Source: Notospermus geniculatus (taxonomy: Eukaryota; Nemertea; Pilidiophora; Heteronemertea; Lineidae). Taken from it: a DNA stretch of 64,000 nucleotides. The stretch lies in the NCBI GenBank assembly GCA_002633025.1, contig NMRB01000177.1, forward strand, positions 120,251 through 184,250, written 5' to 3'. The notes beneath the pieces are model-generated. The model ran no database searches and was not told the DNA's origin. It saw nothing but the letters and a program-made list of their open reading frames with translations. Positions 24,451 to 37,353 of this stretch are shown here, piece by piece; the stretch's first letter is position 1; each line of letters starts with the position of its first letter. Position numbers and translations under genes: made by a program.

Positions 24451-26731
24451 TAATTCTAAAACATATCAGTGTTGTTCATTTTAGGTTACGGTAAACCTGT
24501 TCAACTGAATCTTGTGCTCCAGGGCATGACGGCAGACGGCAGTTACAGAGACAATGCAGAACCAAGAATGATGCTAAGGGACTTCCAGAATGCCTATGGG
24601 ATGCACCAAAGGACAAAAATGAAACGCTTTCCATTTGGTGAAAATCTGGCGAACCACTATCACCATGACGTCAGTTACCTCTTTTTATTGGTAATGCAAT
24701 AAAGTCAAGCTGTTTTCAGTTTGATTTATCCGATGCCATGGGAATGCCACCAAATGTAAGATTCCATGAAATCAAACAATTAAATTTAATTTTTAAAATT
24801 TTTATGCTGCATCGATTCCCTATTATAATCCCGTTTTTTGTCCATTTATGCTTTTGTGAACGACACCAAAATATTGAGTCACAAAAAATTGAACCGCAAC
24901 CCCAATATTTCATTTTTTAAACATAAAAGAACTCTTCCGCATTCGCGGTATTGACAATGAGCATGACAGTTTACACCCTTCACCATTGCTCATAAAATTG
25001 ATTTAAATGAAAATAAGAGAATAAATTCCACACAGGTGTCTTTTCATCAGAAATTTTTGGATCATTCCTTTCAATGTGACTCCAAATTCACAACACACCT
25101 TTGTCATAAATACCATGTAAAAGACCTTGTATCGGTTTTCCCACAGTCTCAAACTGTGATTCAATTCACTGATTTTAAACAAAACGTCTAACAGTCCATA
25201 TGGTATCAATAAAATTCATAATATAAACGTATTTTTGAAACTAAGCTGAAAACATCTGTTGCAGTGGCAGAAATGAACCTGTTGCCCACGTGATTCCATC
25301 AGCCAATCAGAATGCACCGACTCCATGGGCGCTTAACCAAGCTAATGAATGGTTTCGAATTTCTCACTGTGGGTTCATAACTAAAGTGTGCACTGTTTAA
25401 TTGCAATATAAAAGATGTATTCATTACCAAGAACCCGGTTACACTCAGTGGTCTCCGATCAAGATATTCAATTACACGAAGACACCGTGACTTTGAATGT
25501 AAGAGGATTGAAACGAGAGGTTTCCTCGCTGCCCACTTTTCATCTCTTATCGATAACCTTTCACTTTGACAAATGTTGCTGATTTTTTATTTCACAAATG
25601 GAAAGAGTTCACGGGCTCAGCAGAAAAATCAAACGTATATCAAAATTTTTAAAATTTTTCAAATGCTGGCGGGGTAATCTCAATCTGGCCGCCTTCGGTG
25701 CTGGTTCCGCGTTGTAGATTGTGCCACCTAACACGATAGGTGGCGCCCTCGGACGAGTGGCGTAATCTAGCGGCGATGTGCGGAGAATGGGGTACTCGTT
25801 GAGACTACATATTGTATTAATTTCTTGAATAGAACTTCAAAAGGGGATGAAGAATTTTGCAGCGCTAAAATACGCTTTGGGTACCATTTCTGTTCTAAGA
25901 TATCACGTCACAGCTGTCGCTCACCTCTGCAAGCGCAGCAACGACAATAACGGACGCCATGATGGCTTACTGCGCATCCCATGCACTCACTTCCGGTGTT
26001 ATCTCCGGCGCAACAGGCGCTACACCGACGGCCCACTTTTATCAGCACCCAGCATCGCTACATCCACAACGACACTCAAAAAGTCCACAAGGTGTTGTCA
26101 GAGATCTGGAAAATGATATTTCATCTCATTCAACAGTTCAATCAGCTACCAGCCCGAGAGCTGCGGCAGAATCTTTGACAAACTAATTACGAAATTATCA
26201 AGTTCTACGATCGTGTTTATGTTCCAGCAACGTGGCGCGGGTGTTGTGTATCGAGCGCTACAGCGTGATAAATCAGCCTAGCTCCGCGGACTGGAGAGAT
26301 CAAAACCAATGAGATAACCGATCACTTCATTCAAATAAGTATTTTTTGTCGGATGCAAGTTTTAGATACGATTGTTATTGGCTCTAGCGGGAAAGTAACA
26401 GATTTGACTGTGACTTTGCATACACTTTTTGGCTTATTTTCTGTGCAAGTTTCTCATTTTAGATTTTCTTTCAATGAGCAAATTTTTTATACCTTCATAC
26501 TTTATGGCCTATTGACTAGAATTAATCGCCAGCTTTCTCAAAGATGGGGTGTAAAGTTAAAAACATACTGCATGATCCAACCTCCTATATGTTCATCCTG
26601 TCACAAGTTTCCTCTAAGGAGTGATGCACACCATCCTTGATGGGTCTGAAGATGAATCTAGACGGAGTAGGCCCTAATCCATGTGAAAGTTGGCTCTCTA
26701 CGGCAAACTAGGCAGTGAAACCTTTGGGCAG
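24451..26731. other. Non-coding region, nothing recognised
   Basis: This 2.3 kb has short frames only. The 25.85-26.2 kb part is less AT-rich and has several overlapping forward frames of 65-89 codons, none with a recognisable motif. Confidence 0.45.
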
Positions 26732-26830
26732 TCGCTTGTGTCGGGCAAGGGGAGCGGTAGTCGTTTTTGTCGGGCAAGGGCAGTGGTAGTCGTTTTTGTC
26801 GGGCAAGGGGAGTGACCGTCGTTTGTGTGG
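26732..26830. repeat. 29-bp minisatellite, about 3.4 copies
   Basis: Units start at 26732, 26761, 26790 and a partial one at 26819, around TCGTTTTTGTCGGGCAAGGG. They lie inside a 147-codon minus-strand frame whose proline- and lysine-rich end simply translates the repeat. Confidence 0.85.
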
Positions 26831-26983
26831 CGGTGAGGAAACACATGGCGATTTGCCCATTGAGGGCCAACTCTCACGTGGAGGAGCGCCTATACCTGTC
26901 AAAACTTCCGGGTGAGAGTCACAGTCGAGTGGGTTAAACTCTTGATATTTCGCCAAAAGCGGTGCCCAGTCGGGTCGTGCGGT

Positions 26984-27678
26984 CGACTGCTGAGGCTTAC
27001 TGTCTAACCAATACAGAGAGGACAATAATTGAGCCATTGGACTGGGGGAGATAAGTCGGACTATCTCGATAGGGTTTGTGCTATTCATCAGCTCGGGGCA
27101 AGCGGAATCTTGATATGATTTTGATGGGTCAGTTGAGAATAGAATGAGCAATCTTTTGACACCGTAGATACGAAGCCATGCGGAGTTTCTACCGAAATGT
27201 TGTTCATGGCATTATGAGTTGGCCATGGTTGAAGTGGAGTTGTTCTACAGGTTAGCTAATACTGAAGTATGGTCTACAGCGAGTGTGAATTCATCCCAGG
27301 CTCTTGGAGGTCAAAGTGGTCGGATATAAAAAAACCTTCTTTAGCCCTTAGAGCGCCGTTACCGAGTATACTCGGAGCAACAATTCTCTTTTTAAGGACC
27401 ATTACCGAGTATACTCGGAAAACATGAAATTAAAATTTCAAAACACATGCATTTTTGGCAATTTTTTTTCTTTTTTCGGAAAATGTTTTTTTTCGAAAAA
27501 AAACCCGGTCACGGGGGAAGGAGAAGTTGAAAAAATCCGGCGCTCTAAGGGTTAGCAAAAAGAACTCTTCTTTTAGAGACCTTAGGTTTCAACATAGACC
27601 CTTAGACTCAAAAAGTATCTTCCAAATAGAATCCATTGGTTCCACTGGAACGTTAAAGGTTCATTGTATTCTGGAACT
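26984..27678. repeat. Duplicated segment left of the assembly gap
   Basis: This stretch recurs at 27830-28537 at an offset of 846 to 859, with about one difference every few dozen bases. It includes one copy of the piggyBac-like MITE. The two copies flank a run of N, so a redundant allele in the assembly is as likely as a true tandem duplication. Confidence 0.9.
27345..27551. mobile_element. 207-bp piggyBac-like MITE, copy A
   Basis: The left end is CCCTTAGAGCGCCG and the right end is CGGCGCTCTAAGGG, a 14-bp perfect inverted repeat. TTAG lies directly outside both ends (27341-27344 and 27552-27555). PiggyBac elements insert at TTAA and have termini starting CCC, so TTAG would be a variant target site. 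Inside are two copies of the 14-bp palindrome CCGAGTATACTCGG (27362 and 27405). There is no coding capacity. Confidence 0.75.
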
Positions 27679-27829
27679 NNNNNNNNNNNNNNNNNNNNNN
27701 NNNNNNNNNNNNNNNNNNNNNNNNNNNNNNNNNNNNNNNNNNNNNNNNNNNNNNNNNNNNNNNNNNNNNNNNNNNNNNNNNNNNNNNNNNNNNNNNNNNN
27801 NNNNNNNNNNNNNNNNNNNNNNNNNNNNN
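27679..27829. other. Assembly gap, 151 N
   Basis: A run of undetermined bases lies between two near-identical segments. Frames reported across it are meaningless. Confidence 1.
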
Positions 27830-28537
27830 CGACTGCTGAGGCTTACTGTCTAACCAATACAGAGAGGACAATAATTGAGCCATTGGACTGGGGGAGATAA
27901 GTCGGACTATCTCGATAGGGTTTGTGCTATTCATCAGCTCGGGGCAAGCGGAATCTTGATATGATTTTGATGGGTCAGTTGAGAATAGAATGAGCAATCT
28001 TCTGACACCGTAGATACGAAGCCATGCGGATTTTCTACCGAAATGTTGTTCATGGCATTATGAGTTGGCCATGGTTGAAGTGGAGTTGTTCTACAGGTTA
28101 GCTAATACTGAAGTATGGTCTACAGCGAGTGTGAATTCATCACAGGCTCTTGGAGGTCAAAGTGGTCGGATATAAAAAAAATCTTCTTTAGCCCTTAGAG
28201 CGCCTTTACCGCGTTACCGAGTATACTCGGAGCAACAATTCTCTTTTTAAGGACCATTACCGAGTATACTCGGAAAAGGTCATGAAATTAAAATTTCAAA
28301 CCACATGCATTTTTGGCAATTTTTTTTCTTTTTTCGGAAAAATTTTTTTTTTCGAAAAAAACCCCGGTCACCGGGGAAGGAAAAGTTGAAAAAACCCGGC
28401 GCTCTAAGGATTAGCAAAAAGAACTCTTCTTTTAGAGACCTTAGGTTTCAACATAGACCCTTAGACTCAAAAAGAATCTTCCAAATAGAATCCATTGGTT
28501 CCACTGGAACGTTAAAGGTTCATTGTATTCTGGAACT
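27830..28537. repeat. Duplicated segment right of the assembly gap
   Basis: This is the second copy of 26984-27678 and starts immediately after the gap. It carries a few substitutions and small insertions, including extra bases ahead of the first CCGAGTATACTCGG palindrome. Confidence 0.9.
28192..28410. mobile_element. 219-bp piggyBac-like MITE, copy B
   Basis: This copy has the same termini as the one at 27345-27551, with one change at the last base of the right end. TTAG flanks it at 28188-28191 and 28411-28414. The two internal CCGAGTATACTCGG palindromes are at 28217 and 28260. Confidence 0.75.
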
Positions 28538-31500
28538 TTTTTTTAGCTCCTGACATCAAAGGTGAACTCTGGAACCTTTTTCTGACTTTTAACCAGTTAA
28601 TGTCACTCAAAGACGAATCGGTCCGGACGTAACGGACGCAAGTTGTTCAACACGTCAGGGACCATTTTTCAGTAGATCGGATTTCTGTTACTCGATACGT
28701 CGTCGCGCATGAGGCAACGATTCAACAGTGGATGAGAAATTAAAAGCCTTTGTTTACTCATCTCAAACTCGTGTCAGACGAAACCCGAAAGGTGAGGAAC
28801 CGTGCTCAAAGTTTAAACAAGACGATACAATTTTGCCCGAAGTTTGCATAAACAATTGCATGTAGTCCTTGGACGTGCGCCCATCTTCTTCCAGGGAAGC
28901 GAGGAGCGGCGCGCACGCGGGTACGCCGCAACAAGGTCGAAGGCCAAACGGCTCCGTGCCTGTACAACCGTTACCCGGCACGATCGGAGCATCAAAACAA
29001 TAACACTGGTCGTCAGCAACGATTACTGTTTTTACAAAACAACAATACTGGCATTAAGTCTATGCATGGACTGTGACAGTTTCAATATTGTTACTGATAG
29101 CATGTTCAGTTCGTATCAAGCCAAGATGCTGAAAGAATATGTACATTGTCACGTACATTTTTACTCAACAAAACGGCTAGGGCGCTGACACCAAATCACC
29201 ATAAGAACCTCCATTTCGTGAAAACTCGTTTCTTCACGTGTGCGCTCTCGATGGCGAGATTTAACAGGGTGATTGATGGCTTGGTAAAATAGACGTTTCA
29301 CACCATCGACTGGATAAACTGATTTGATCTCATGTTTAATATTTTTAAAATGATTGTAATGATTTTTTAAAGAATGGTTTAAATGGATGAACAAGATCGT
29401 GTCTAGAATGCTTACCAATGTAATCTCGTGTTTTGCCACGTTAGCGGTAGTTTTAGATTTTTCGCCATGATGTCGGTGGCCTATTAGGCTGTCTGTGTTT
29501 TTGATATAGATAATTTATAGCCAAAACATATGTCTTTCGAATGAAAATATTCTCCTGAAATTTACGCAGGTGTGATGGAAAGAAACTTCACCCAGGAAAA
29601 GTGCCAGGGGACAAAAGATTATTGTATTGTAAGATATCAATCTACATTGTAGAATCATCTGTTTCTAGACCCATGCACTTTAATATTCAGTCTTCAAAAA
29701 GTACATTTTCCTGTTAGATTTCTTCAGTTTACATCAGTCTACGTTTTTGAACATCGGCCCAACGAAAAAAGACGTCAGATTTATTTTCTCATCCTGACTT
29801 CTGAAATAAAAAAGAATAATACAGGAAAAGAATTTGCCAATAAATTGCTAACAAATAGTTTGTATTTCGGCTCGCCGACCATACGTCACCCAAGTCTGTA
29901 TCATCTTGAAGAATCGATACTATCAGCCCATTAAGCCAGAAGAAAATGTTATTAGAACAGCTCTGGGAGATTATCTTTCCACTTGGATGTCCATGTTACT
30001 TTCACCAGTCCGACTTCAGTGTCTGAATTGAGCATTTCAGCGTTTGATGGCGTTCCTCATTAAACAAGGTGATCGTCTAATGAAATCCCTACAAGTTTAT
30101 TAACCAAGGGCTTCATTTTCTTAGTATTTGCCCGCCAGCCGTGTTTAAGCACGCCATATTACAAACTAATAAGGTTATTAAGTGATACCATAACAGAGCC
30201 AACTCGCACCAAATGGCGGTTTTTGGAAAACGAGGCCGTGTTGGATGTTGCTGATACGATCTCTGTGCGCGTGTTAGAACTGGTAATAGAAGTAGGCCGG
30301 TTTCGCGTCTTGGTCCGAAAAAAGATGATTATGCTTGTAATGGCTTCTAATTCATCAAAGGAACATCAAGATTTTACCTCTTGTTCAAATGACAAGAGAT
30401 TAGGACGGAAGGATTGAATCCATGGCAACAATGGTGACATTTTTTGACACTGTGACTTTCTACATCTCGTGCTGATGCAGATGAAGTATTTGCCCTAATT
30501 TATCAAAGAATCAAATCGCGAAGAATCAGAAATTCCACTCAAATCCACCCCATTAATTGATTGAACTGATAAAATGTCGATTAATGGTTAAATAGCCGTA
30601 ACGACTTAGATAACGTTGAGAATAGTTTGAAATTGAAAATCGAGTCACCCGTCGTATGGGTCGTGATTCTCTCTCAATCACGACTATCGAAAACCGGACG
30701 GAGCATGCGCAGTGAACAATAGCCGAAGTGACAGAAGGTCGTCATGGCCGGCTGACGACAAGACTTTCGATGTCTGGGCTCCAGTGAGTTCTTACGGTCC
30801 AGATGGAAAGATCAACCAATTTGTTCTCAACATCTTCCATTTATACCCTCTCGTTAATTTTCAATTACAATTTCCTGCTTGCTGAAGCGTTTTGTTGGCC
30901 ATGCATAGTGGATGTATTATGTCATTTGACGCAAAGTTACTTTCTGTGGGTGTAGCAGTGGCACGAGGCTCTCTGGAGCAGAAAAGCTGCCGTCTGGCCA
31001 TTTCCGGAGACTCGACCGTATCATGCTGCATTTCGAACGACTACCATTAAAAGGAATAGCGTACAACTTGAAGATGGCCGTTCTCGGGATCATTTCATGA
31101 TCTTCTGAATGTTACCGGAAGATTAACCAAACGCAGTCAGTATTTGACCCCTTAAATGATCGCTTTGACCCCGGTGAATGTTTACCCTCCACACCGCTGA
31201 TGAAATAATTGAACCAATAAGTGCAGACAACATCACGTTGAGACGAACCCGGGGCAGGATCATTAGAACCATCGAGATCACTAGCAACACGATCTACCAC
31301 CCCATCAAGACATCATTCATATCATTGTTTCAACAACTTCTGGCATTTACCACCCGGAGTGTTATTCTCTGGCGGCTCAGAGTCCCTCTCGAGAGGACAA
31401 TGCCACCTGATTCCCCACCACAATGACGGGTGTCCGCCTGAAGTATGAGCATGCGCCCCGCTAGGCAGCCATATTGTAACCAGACTCCACTTCCCGAATG

Positions 31501-33304
31501 AACCCGATGCATCCTCGAGTTCATTCACTCTGCTCGGACCGTCACATGCACAATGGGCGGATTCAGAGTCCACGGGCGCATGGACCTCAATTCTGACGAA
31601 GTCATGTTATGAAAAAGCAATGAATTTGATGAATATGAAATGACTGGCGTGGTTTCAAAGTGACCCTCTTTTCAAAACGGTGATATTGTTGTCCGTGAAT
31701 GGGATGAACTGCGATGGGACAACTGATGGGCTATTCATAACACATTAACCCATTATCAAGAACCAACACTTCCCGAGTCTCTGTACACTGACTGTCGAAA
31801 AAATGTCGGCATGCAGACTCATGTATACTGGTTGATGTACATCACATCTATGCCTGCGAATGCAGTGCACTCTTCCTGCCCGAGGTTGCACAACCAATTC
31901 CAGGCATAAAAGCCTCCGTACGGTAAAGGCCGTGCAACCACATTTCATAGGGCAAACCTCCCAGGTCCTGCGATAACACCATACGTAACAAACAACCTTT
32001 CAGGGCAAAGAGTCAGCACTCTGCAGGCTTCCTCTCTCAGACGCTGACTGGCTGTTAAGCAATTCATCTCCTTCTTTTGCAATCTGAAGGAACAATACGC
32101 CGTTTACGGTGATCTATGATCATTTTCTAGCAATTTATCACTGATGAGCAACCGGGGACTGGTGGGCCCGTTCACCCTGATTGTGTCAGTGGGAAGAAAC
32201 TGTTGCCAGCCTCGGGCCACACACTTCTAACGGCGGTTACCAAATTGCAAGTCGCAGGACTTAAGTCGTGCTGTTTAACGCTACAAACGGCGGACGACAG
32301 GCACTGAAAGGGTATGAAATGATGGATAGGGGTTTAAATGGCAATGTATGTGAATGACCTCGAAATAACCTTCAAAGGGCGCACGCGCAGGGCAGCCACA
32401 CTCTCTGACATATGCATCGTATTTGAAGTCATTCAACATTGACAAGCGTTTCAATTTGCCGTTTCGAATTTTGTGATAATTTGTAAGCAGTGAATATGTT
32501 TCCATGTAACAGCTTTCGAGAAAAATTGCTGACCCTCTCGCGATGAGTGACCATTGTCATCAATGGTTAGAGAACATAGCTATGTTGGCTAAATATACCT
32601 CAAGTGGGTAACCCCTTTGAGGGATGTAGCTAATCGTAAAAGCTAGTTTTTGTAAACTTTGTGCACATGTTTCTCATCGTCAATCGAGATCAACTTGGTT
32701 GTCAATGTCTTGTGACGATAAATCGCATCATAAGCTACCTAAGGACCGCTGTCCTTTGTGCTTTGAGGGTCGAAGGGTCCAGTTGTCCACCTCATTTCCA
32801 TCTGATTGGTCAGGGGGTCAGGTGTGCGATGACCTTCGCTTACAACACCGTGAGAGGGTCAAGCAAGACGCTGGTCAAATCTCCGACATTGTCACAGATG
32901 ACACCTGGATCATAATAGCCACCACCGTTATACTACCTTGATAATTTATGATGAGCTAATTACTATTTAAGTGAAGGGCACGTGTAAGAGGGCCAGGTGG
33001 GGCATCCAGAATGTTATAGGTTTGATTGACCGCAAGTAAATGGACCCTTCTTTAATATTTCACCATTGTTTGCCACGAACTACAATGATTCGGTCAACTG
33101 CACACGAGCTTTATGATACCACACAAGACCCAAGGATGTTTGGCATGGCACGAGTTAGTTGTACCTTTCAGATATCCTATCAGACCTTTGGCCCAAGCCC
33201 TCGAGTCCATAACTTTGAGAATGCGCAAATCCTTTGTCAGACAGAGAGTGAACAATAGGTTGCCCGCAAATGGACAACAGCTTACGCACACGAAACGTAC
33301 CAAG
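28538..33304. other. Non-coding region, nothing recognised
   Basis: No supported gene, RNA or transposon end was found in this 4.8 kb. A GC-rich pocket at 28860-28990 opens long frames on both strands without recognisable motifs. The forward frame at 32699-32941 has a C-P-L-C-F stretch, but no second cysteine-histidine pair to make a zinc finger. Confidence 0.45.
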
Positions 33305-33402
33305 CCCATAAACTACTTAAGTCTATGTGGGGTACTTATCTTTTGTTGAAGACAATAGATAAGTACTTAAGTACTCTACTTAGCCTTTAGGTAGTTTTAT
33401 GG
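33305..33402. mobile_element. Foldback MITE, about 100 bp
   Basis: The left arm, starting CCCATAAACTACTTAAGTC, pairs with a right arm ending AGGTAGTTTTATGG, so most of the element folds into an imperfect hairpin. A related hairpin follows at 33414-33515. Confidence 0.6.
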
Positions 33403-33413
33403 ACATGGTCCCA

Positions 33414-33515
33414 GGGCCCATATTCACAAAACTACCTAAGTCTAAGTGACACTTATCCTTTGTTCAAAACAAAAGTTAAGTATCACACTTCGACTTACGT
33501 ATGTTTATGAACGGG
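33414..33515. mobile_element. Foldback MITE, about 100 bp
   Basis: The left arm GGGCCCATATTCACAAAAC continues with CTACCTAAGTC. It pairs with a right arm ending GTATGTTTATGAACGGG. It resembles its neighbour at 33305 in arm sequence (ACTACCTAAGTC or ACTACTTAAGTC). Confidence 0.65.
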
Positions 33516-36500
33516 TAGTGAATGGGGTCCAACTTAAGTTGCCCAATCCATTGTACAGTAGAGAAAAGACACGTAGCCCTCTCAGGCTTAGTTCTAAATG
33601 AATTATGACCGTATTTCAAAAACGCTCTACGGCAGAGGGTTGGCAAAATAGCCGACTTCAATGCATTAACCTTACATCTTTATAGAATACGTCAGTTTTT
33701 AGTTCGAGCCTAGTTACAAGAATAGAACCGAAGAGACCAGAGGAAACTAGACTCGTTCTAAGATCTGTATCATATCCATTAGTTGGAGTCTCTTACCGCC
33801 CATTATAACGAAATGCATAAAGGAATCAAACCTAAATGTTGATTCCACAATGGAAAGAGATGATTTACTTGATGGTAATTATGCGACTGAAGGCCACTTC
33901 TAACAATACATCCCCTTCGGTCGAAGAAATGAATACTTCAAACCAGCTAGAATCTTGAGAATGCTATAAAATGGGGAATAAATAGGAACAGCTTTCATTG
34001 GGTTTCTTCCATTTGGCATCACTTCTGCTGGAGGCGGTCTTGCCATCCAAATCGCGGAAGGGGCTTGTCAGGGAATGAAGGGGTTCCATTTATTTCTTGT
34101 CTTGGGTTACGGGTCAAATGATGGGCCTTTAGGGGTCGAGTGTGACGTTGGGCCACCCAAGTCGAAATTCCTGCACCGAGGATCAAACTCATGAGAAGCT
34201 ACTCTTTGACAACAATTTCAGTTTCAAGGTTATGCGGACAGCGATTGCAATAATTCTGGAGTCCTTCACATCAGCAAAAACTAAGCCAGCAAAATATGGC
34301 AATCATGACAGATGCATTACTCGGGAATACAAAAATACCCGATGATCTAAGATGTTGATCAGATATCAGACTGTGGACTTATTCATCGCTAGGTCCAAGG
34401 TTGTCGTCATCTCGGCAGTTTCCACCAATCCGAAGACAGCTTTTCGTTGCGCCGATTTAGCTGCTTAATCGGGCGACGATCAATCGTCAATCATCGACTT
34501 GATATATTACAAAATTTATGAAAATGTACATTAAGTGCTCAGGCTGTCGTTAAATAGCCTAATACTGATGCGTTCTCGTCTTTTGCTGACTGGGACACCG
34601 TGAAAAGATCCTATCACCAAGATTACTCCGATCGTATCGCGGCCGGTTTACTCCGGCTCAACTGCAATCTTTCCGCCATACTGTTGGTTATTTTATCTCT
34701 AGTTCCCTTCTCGATTTGTTTTTCCCGCTCTGTTGAACCATGATCTTATTGTCTCATGACTTCAAATACAAAAGATGTAAATAACATAGGTTTTCGACGA
34801 TCATGATGAATCTTGGTTTAGGGACGGACGTTGTTGCAGTCAACGTTTTGGCTCAAGCCAGATACCACAAACCAAGTTTGACAACAATTTTATACACTAC
34901 CCTCCATAAGTTTGGGAACACCTATAGGTAACAGGTTTTCCTTCCGGTAACATATTCTGCTACCTTTTGTATCCACAGGATGAACTTGCCGCAAACAATA
35001 TTAAGTTATTTTCTCCTGATATTTCAGTCACTCACTAATAACACCATTAGGGAAGTTTGTAAAAATAATTACATGTACCTGTCAGTATTACGCTTGCTTT
35101 CAAGAGAGGGTTAACGTCACCAGCCAAAAGTGACAGTTTTATTCGACTCTTCCGAAATATTGACTTCATTTGACAGGTCCTAATTAGCATTAAAACCTCA
35201 TTGAAAACGACAGCGCTGGAAACTTTCTAAATCCCCCATTCTAAGTTTGCAAAAACATAAATCAGGTGCCGAATAATCAAGTTGTAGTCTGGAAGTTTCG
35301 TGCACACTTTATAACTTGGCCAACGTTTGTCTTACTTGTCTCCAAGCATCCAAACGTCTTAAGTAACACAATGGGGATATAACGTATGAATAATTTCTTT
35401 TGAAACGAAGAAGCAAGTCTTTTATGCTGGTTATAAGACGATGAACATCTCAGTGGAAGAGGTATGGGAGGTGTGACAGTGACGGGGACCCGAACGGGTG
35501 CTGCGCTTGCCAACACGTGGGTCCATGAGATGATACAATACATACTGAAAGGAACGAGTAGAGCAGTTTATTACTAAATAGGAAAATAACATTGCATAAT
35601 TAAGACACCAATTCATCATAATTTGCCCAACTTTTGGCAACACATCAGGAACTCATTAAGTTTCATTTCTAACCCGTCATTATTTTCACTTTTTTGTCAC
35701 CGAGCCCTCAATTAGCGGATTTGGGCGGGCGGTTGCAGCGCTACATAATTCGATGGTGATTACAGATCAATCATATATGGTAAACAGGTACCGCCACGCG
35801 TTCGAGACGCAGTCCTGATCGTGCGCACCAGCAAGAAAAACGAAAAGACCGAGGCGCTGGGAGCGAAGACACGCGGCCATACATGCCTCGAATACTAAAT
35901 TGTGAGGCCCTCGAGGGTGGAAGCGAACGGCCCTTTTCAATATCGTCCCCCCACACCCTCCTGATAAGAAATTAACAAAACAAAACCTATATCTTCACCC
36001 GTGCGCCACACACCGCCTACTATCCCCAGCGCGNTGTCGACAGATTGCTCTCTCTGTCGATCACACCACTTGATTATAACTTGATAAATCGTTATTTTTG
36101 TGCGCATAGGCCCGTAGAATACAAATAAGCTTGCCGATAACAAATCTGGAATATTTTACCATAAAATGAGTCCCATGACGTCAAGCACTACAAACCCCAG
36201 CCAATAGACCGAGATCGGATCTCTCCCCGAGCCAGCTGACACCAAACCGGGAATGATCACTGGGCATGATAGAACACAGCTTGTAACTGGGTTCGATGGC
36301 AGGACGGGGGCTTTTTGATTGCAACTGATGGAAGATTAGATATCTTGGCTCTGACGGATGGTGCAGGAACAACTGGTTCGATTGGAACTGCTGACAAGGG
36401 ATGCAACAGATTGTCAACGATTCACCCATTCTGATCAAATTATTTGCTGACCATCCTGTAAATTCTATGAGTTAGGGTTGTTGTTAGAGTGCAGTTCCCA

Positions 36501-37320
36501 GAACGCACTTTTATGTTATAGGGTGGTCGAACCCGCCTCGCCGCAGCCTCATCCAAACCCTGATGTCCAGAAGGGGCTTTTCGCAACCCTTATACTGATA
36601 CCCAACTGCGGAATAAGAAGTCCGTAGCTGCGGCTCATAAGTCCAACCTTCATTGAGCTCTGGCTTCACTAAGTCCCCCAAATGATGTCACCGAAACTCC
36701 CGAACCCCAGCTTCTAGTCCTACGCTCCAGGTTCGCTAAGTCCCCGAACTGATATTGCCAATTGGAAGATAGAAGTCCCCACTTTCAGCTTCTCATCTCG
36801 TCAGCTTCACTTAGTCCTGGCTACACGAAGCTTCAGCTTCACTATCTGAATATTAACATGACGCAGCCTAGCAACACTGTTCACAAGTCCCAATCAGCAG
36901 CACCCGTTTCGTCACTCGTAAGTAATGCAGCAAAAATATTTGGATTGCTTCAATCCCAAGGCACAAATGACCGTCTTCTTGTGGAATTATGCGTACACAC
37001 GCATTCACGCACACTCTAGCACAGATAAATTCATCCGTTAACCCGTCAATCGGCCAGAACGGCACCTTATCAACGAATTTGACGTTACTACATCAGATAG
37101 AGGTGAATGAGCGAGAGATTTGGTCCGATCAGATGTATCAGGGAGATGTTTGTACAGATCCAGACTCTGACAAAATCTAAAAATTTAGATGAAGCGATAC
37201 CTCTAAATATTTGAATGTTAGATATCAGATACCATGCATGCATAATGTACACAGTGAATGCATAGCATTTTATCACAGCACGGACGTCGTGTGTTACACA
37301 CAAACATTGAATACATGACT
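33516..37320. other. Non-coding region with one ambiguous base
   Basis: No gene is supported in this 3.8 kb. CACTACCCTCCATAAGTTTG at 34900-34919 resembles a Tc1/mariner terminus but has no visible partner. At 36620-36820 the motif CTTCACTAAGTCC recurs loosely, perhaps an old minisatellite. A single N is at 36034. Confidence 0.45.
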
Positions 37321-37353
37321 GTACATGTACATGTACATGTACATGTACATGTA
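37321..37353. repeat. (GTACAT)n simple repeat
   Basis: GTACAT is repeated about five times and runs into a TAGGCCTA palindrome at 37352-37359. A shorter copy of the same hexamer repeat lies near 41465. Confidence 0.9.

Noticed and set aside
26708-27151. 147-codon minus-strand ORF, rich in P, K and S
   Set aside because: Its end translates a 29-bp minisatellite and its start lies in a segment duplicated around a gap; no domain is visible.
27455-27997. Frames crossing the run of N
   Set aside because: Undetermined bases were read as open codons.
32699-32941. Zinc-finger-like ORF
   Set aside because: One C-P-L-C motif is present, but the paired C/H residues needed for a finger are absent.
34895-34930. 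Complete Tc1/mariner element
   Set aside because: Only one terminus-like sequence was seen and no inverted partner or transposase frame was found nearby.
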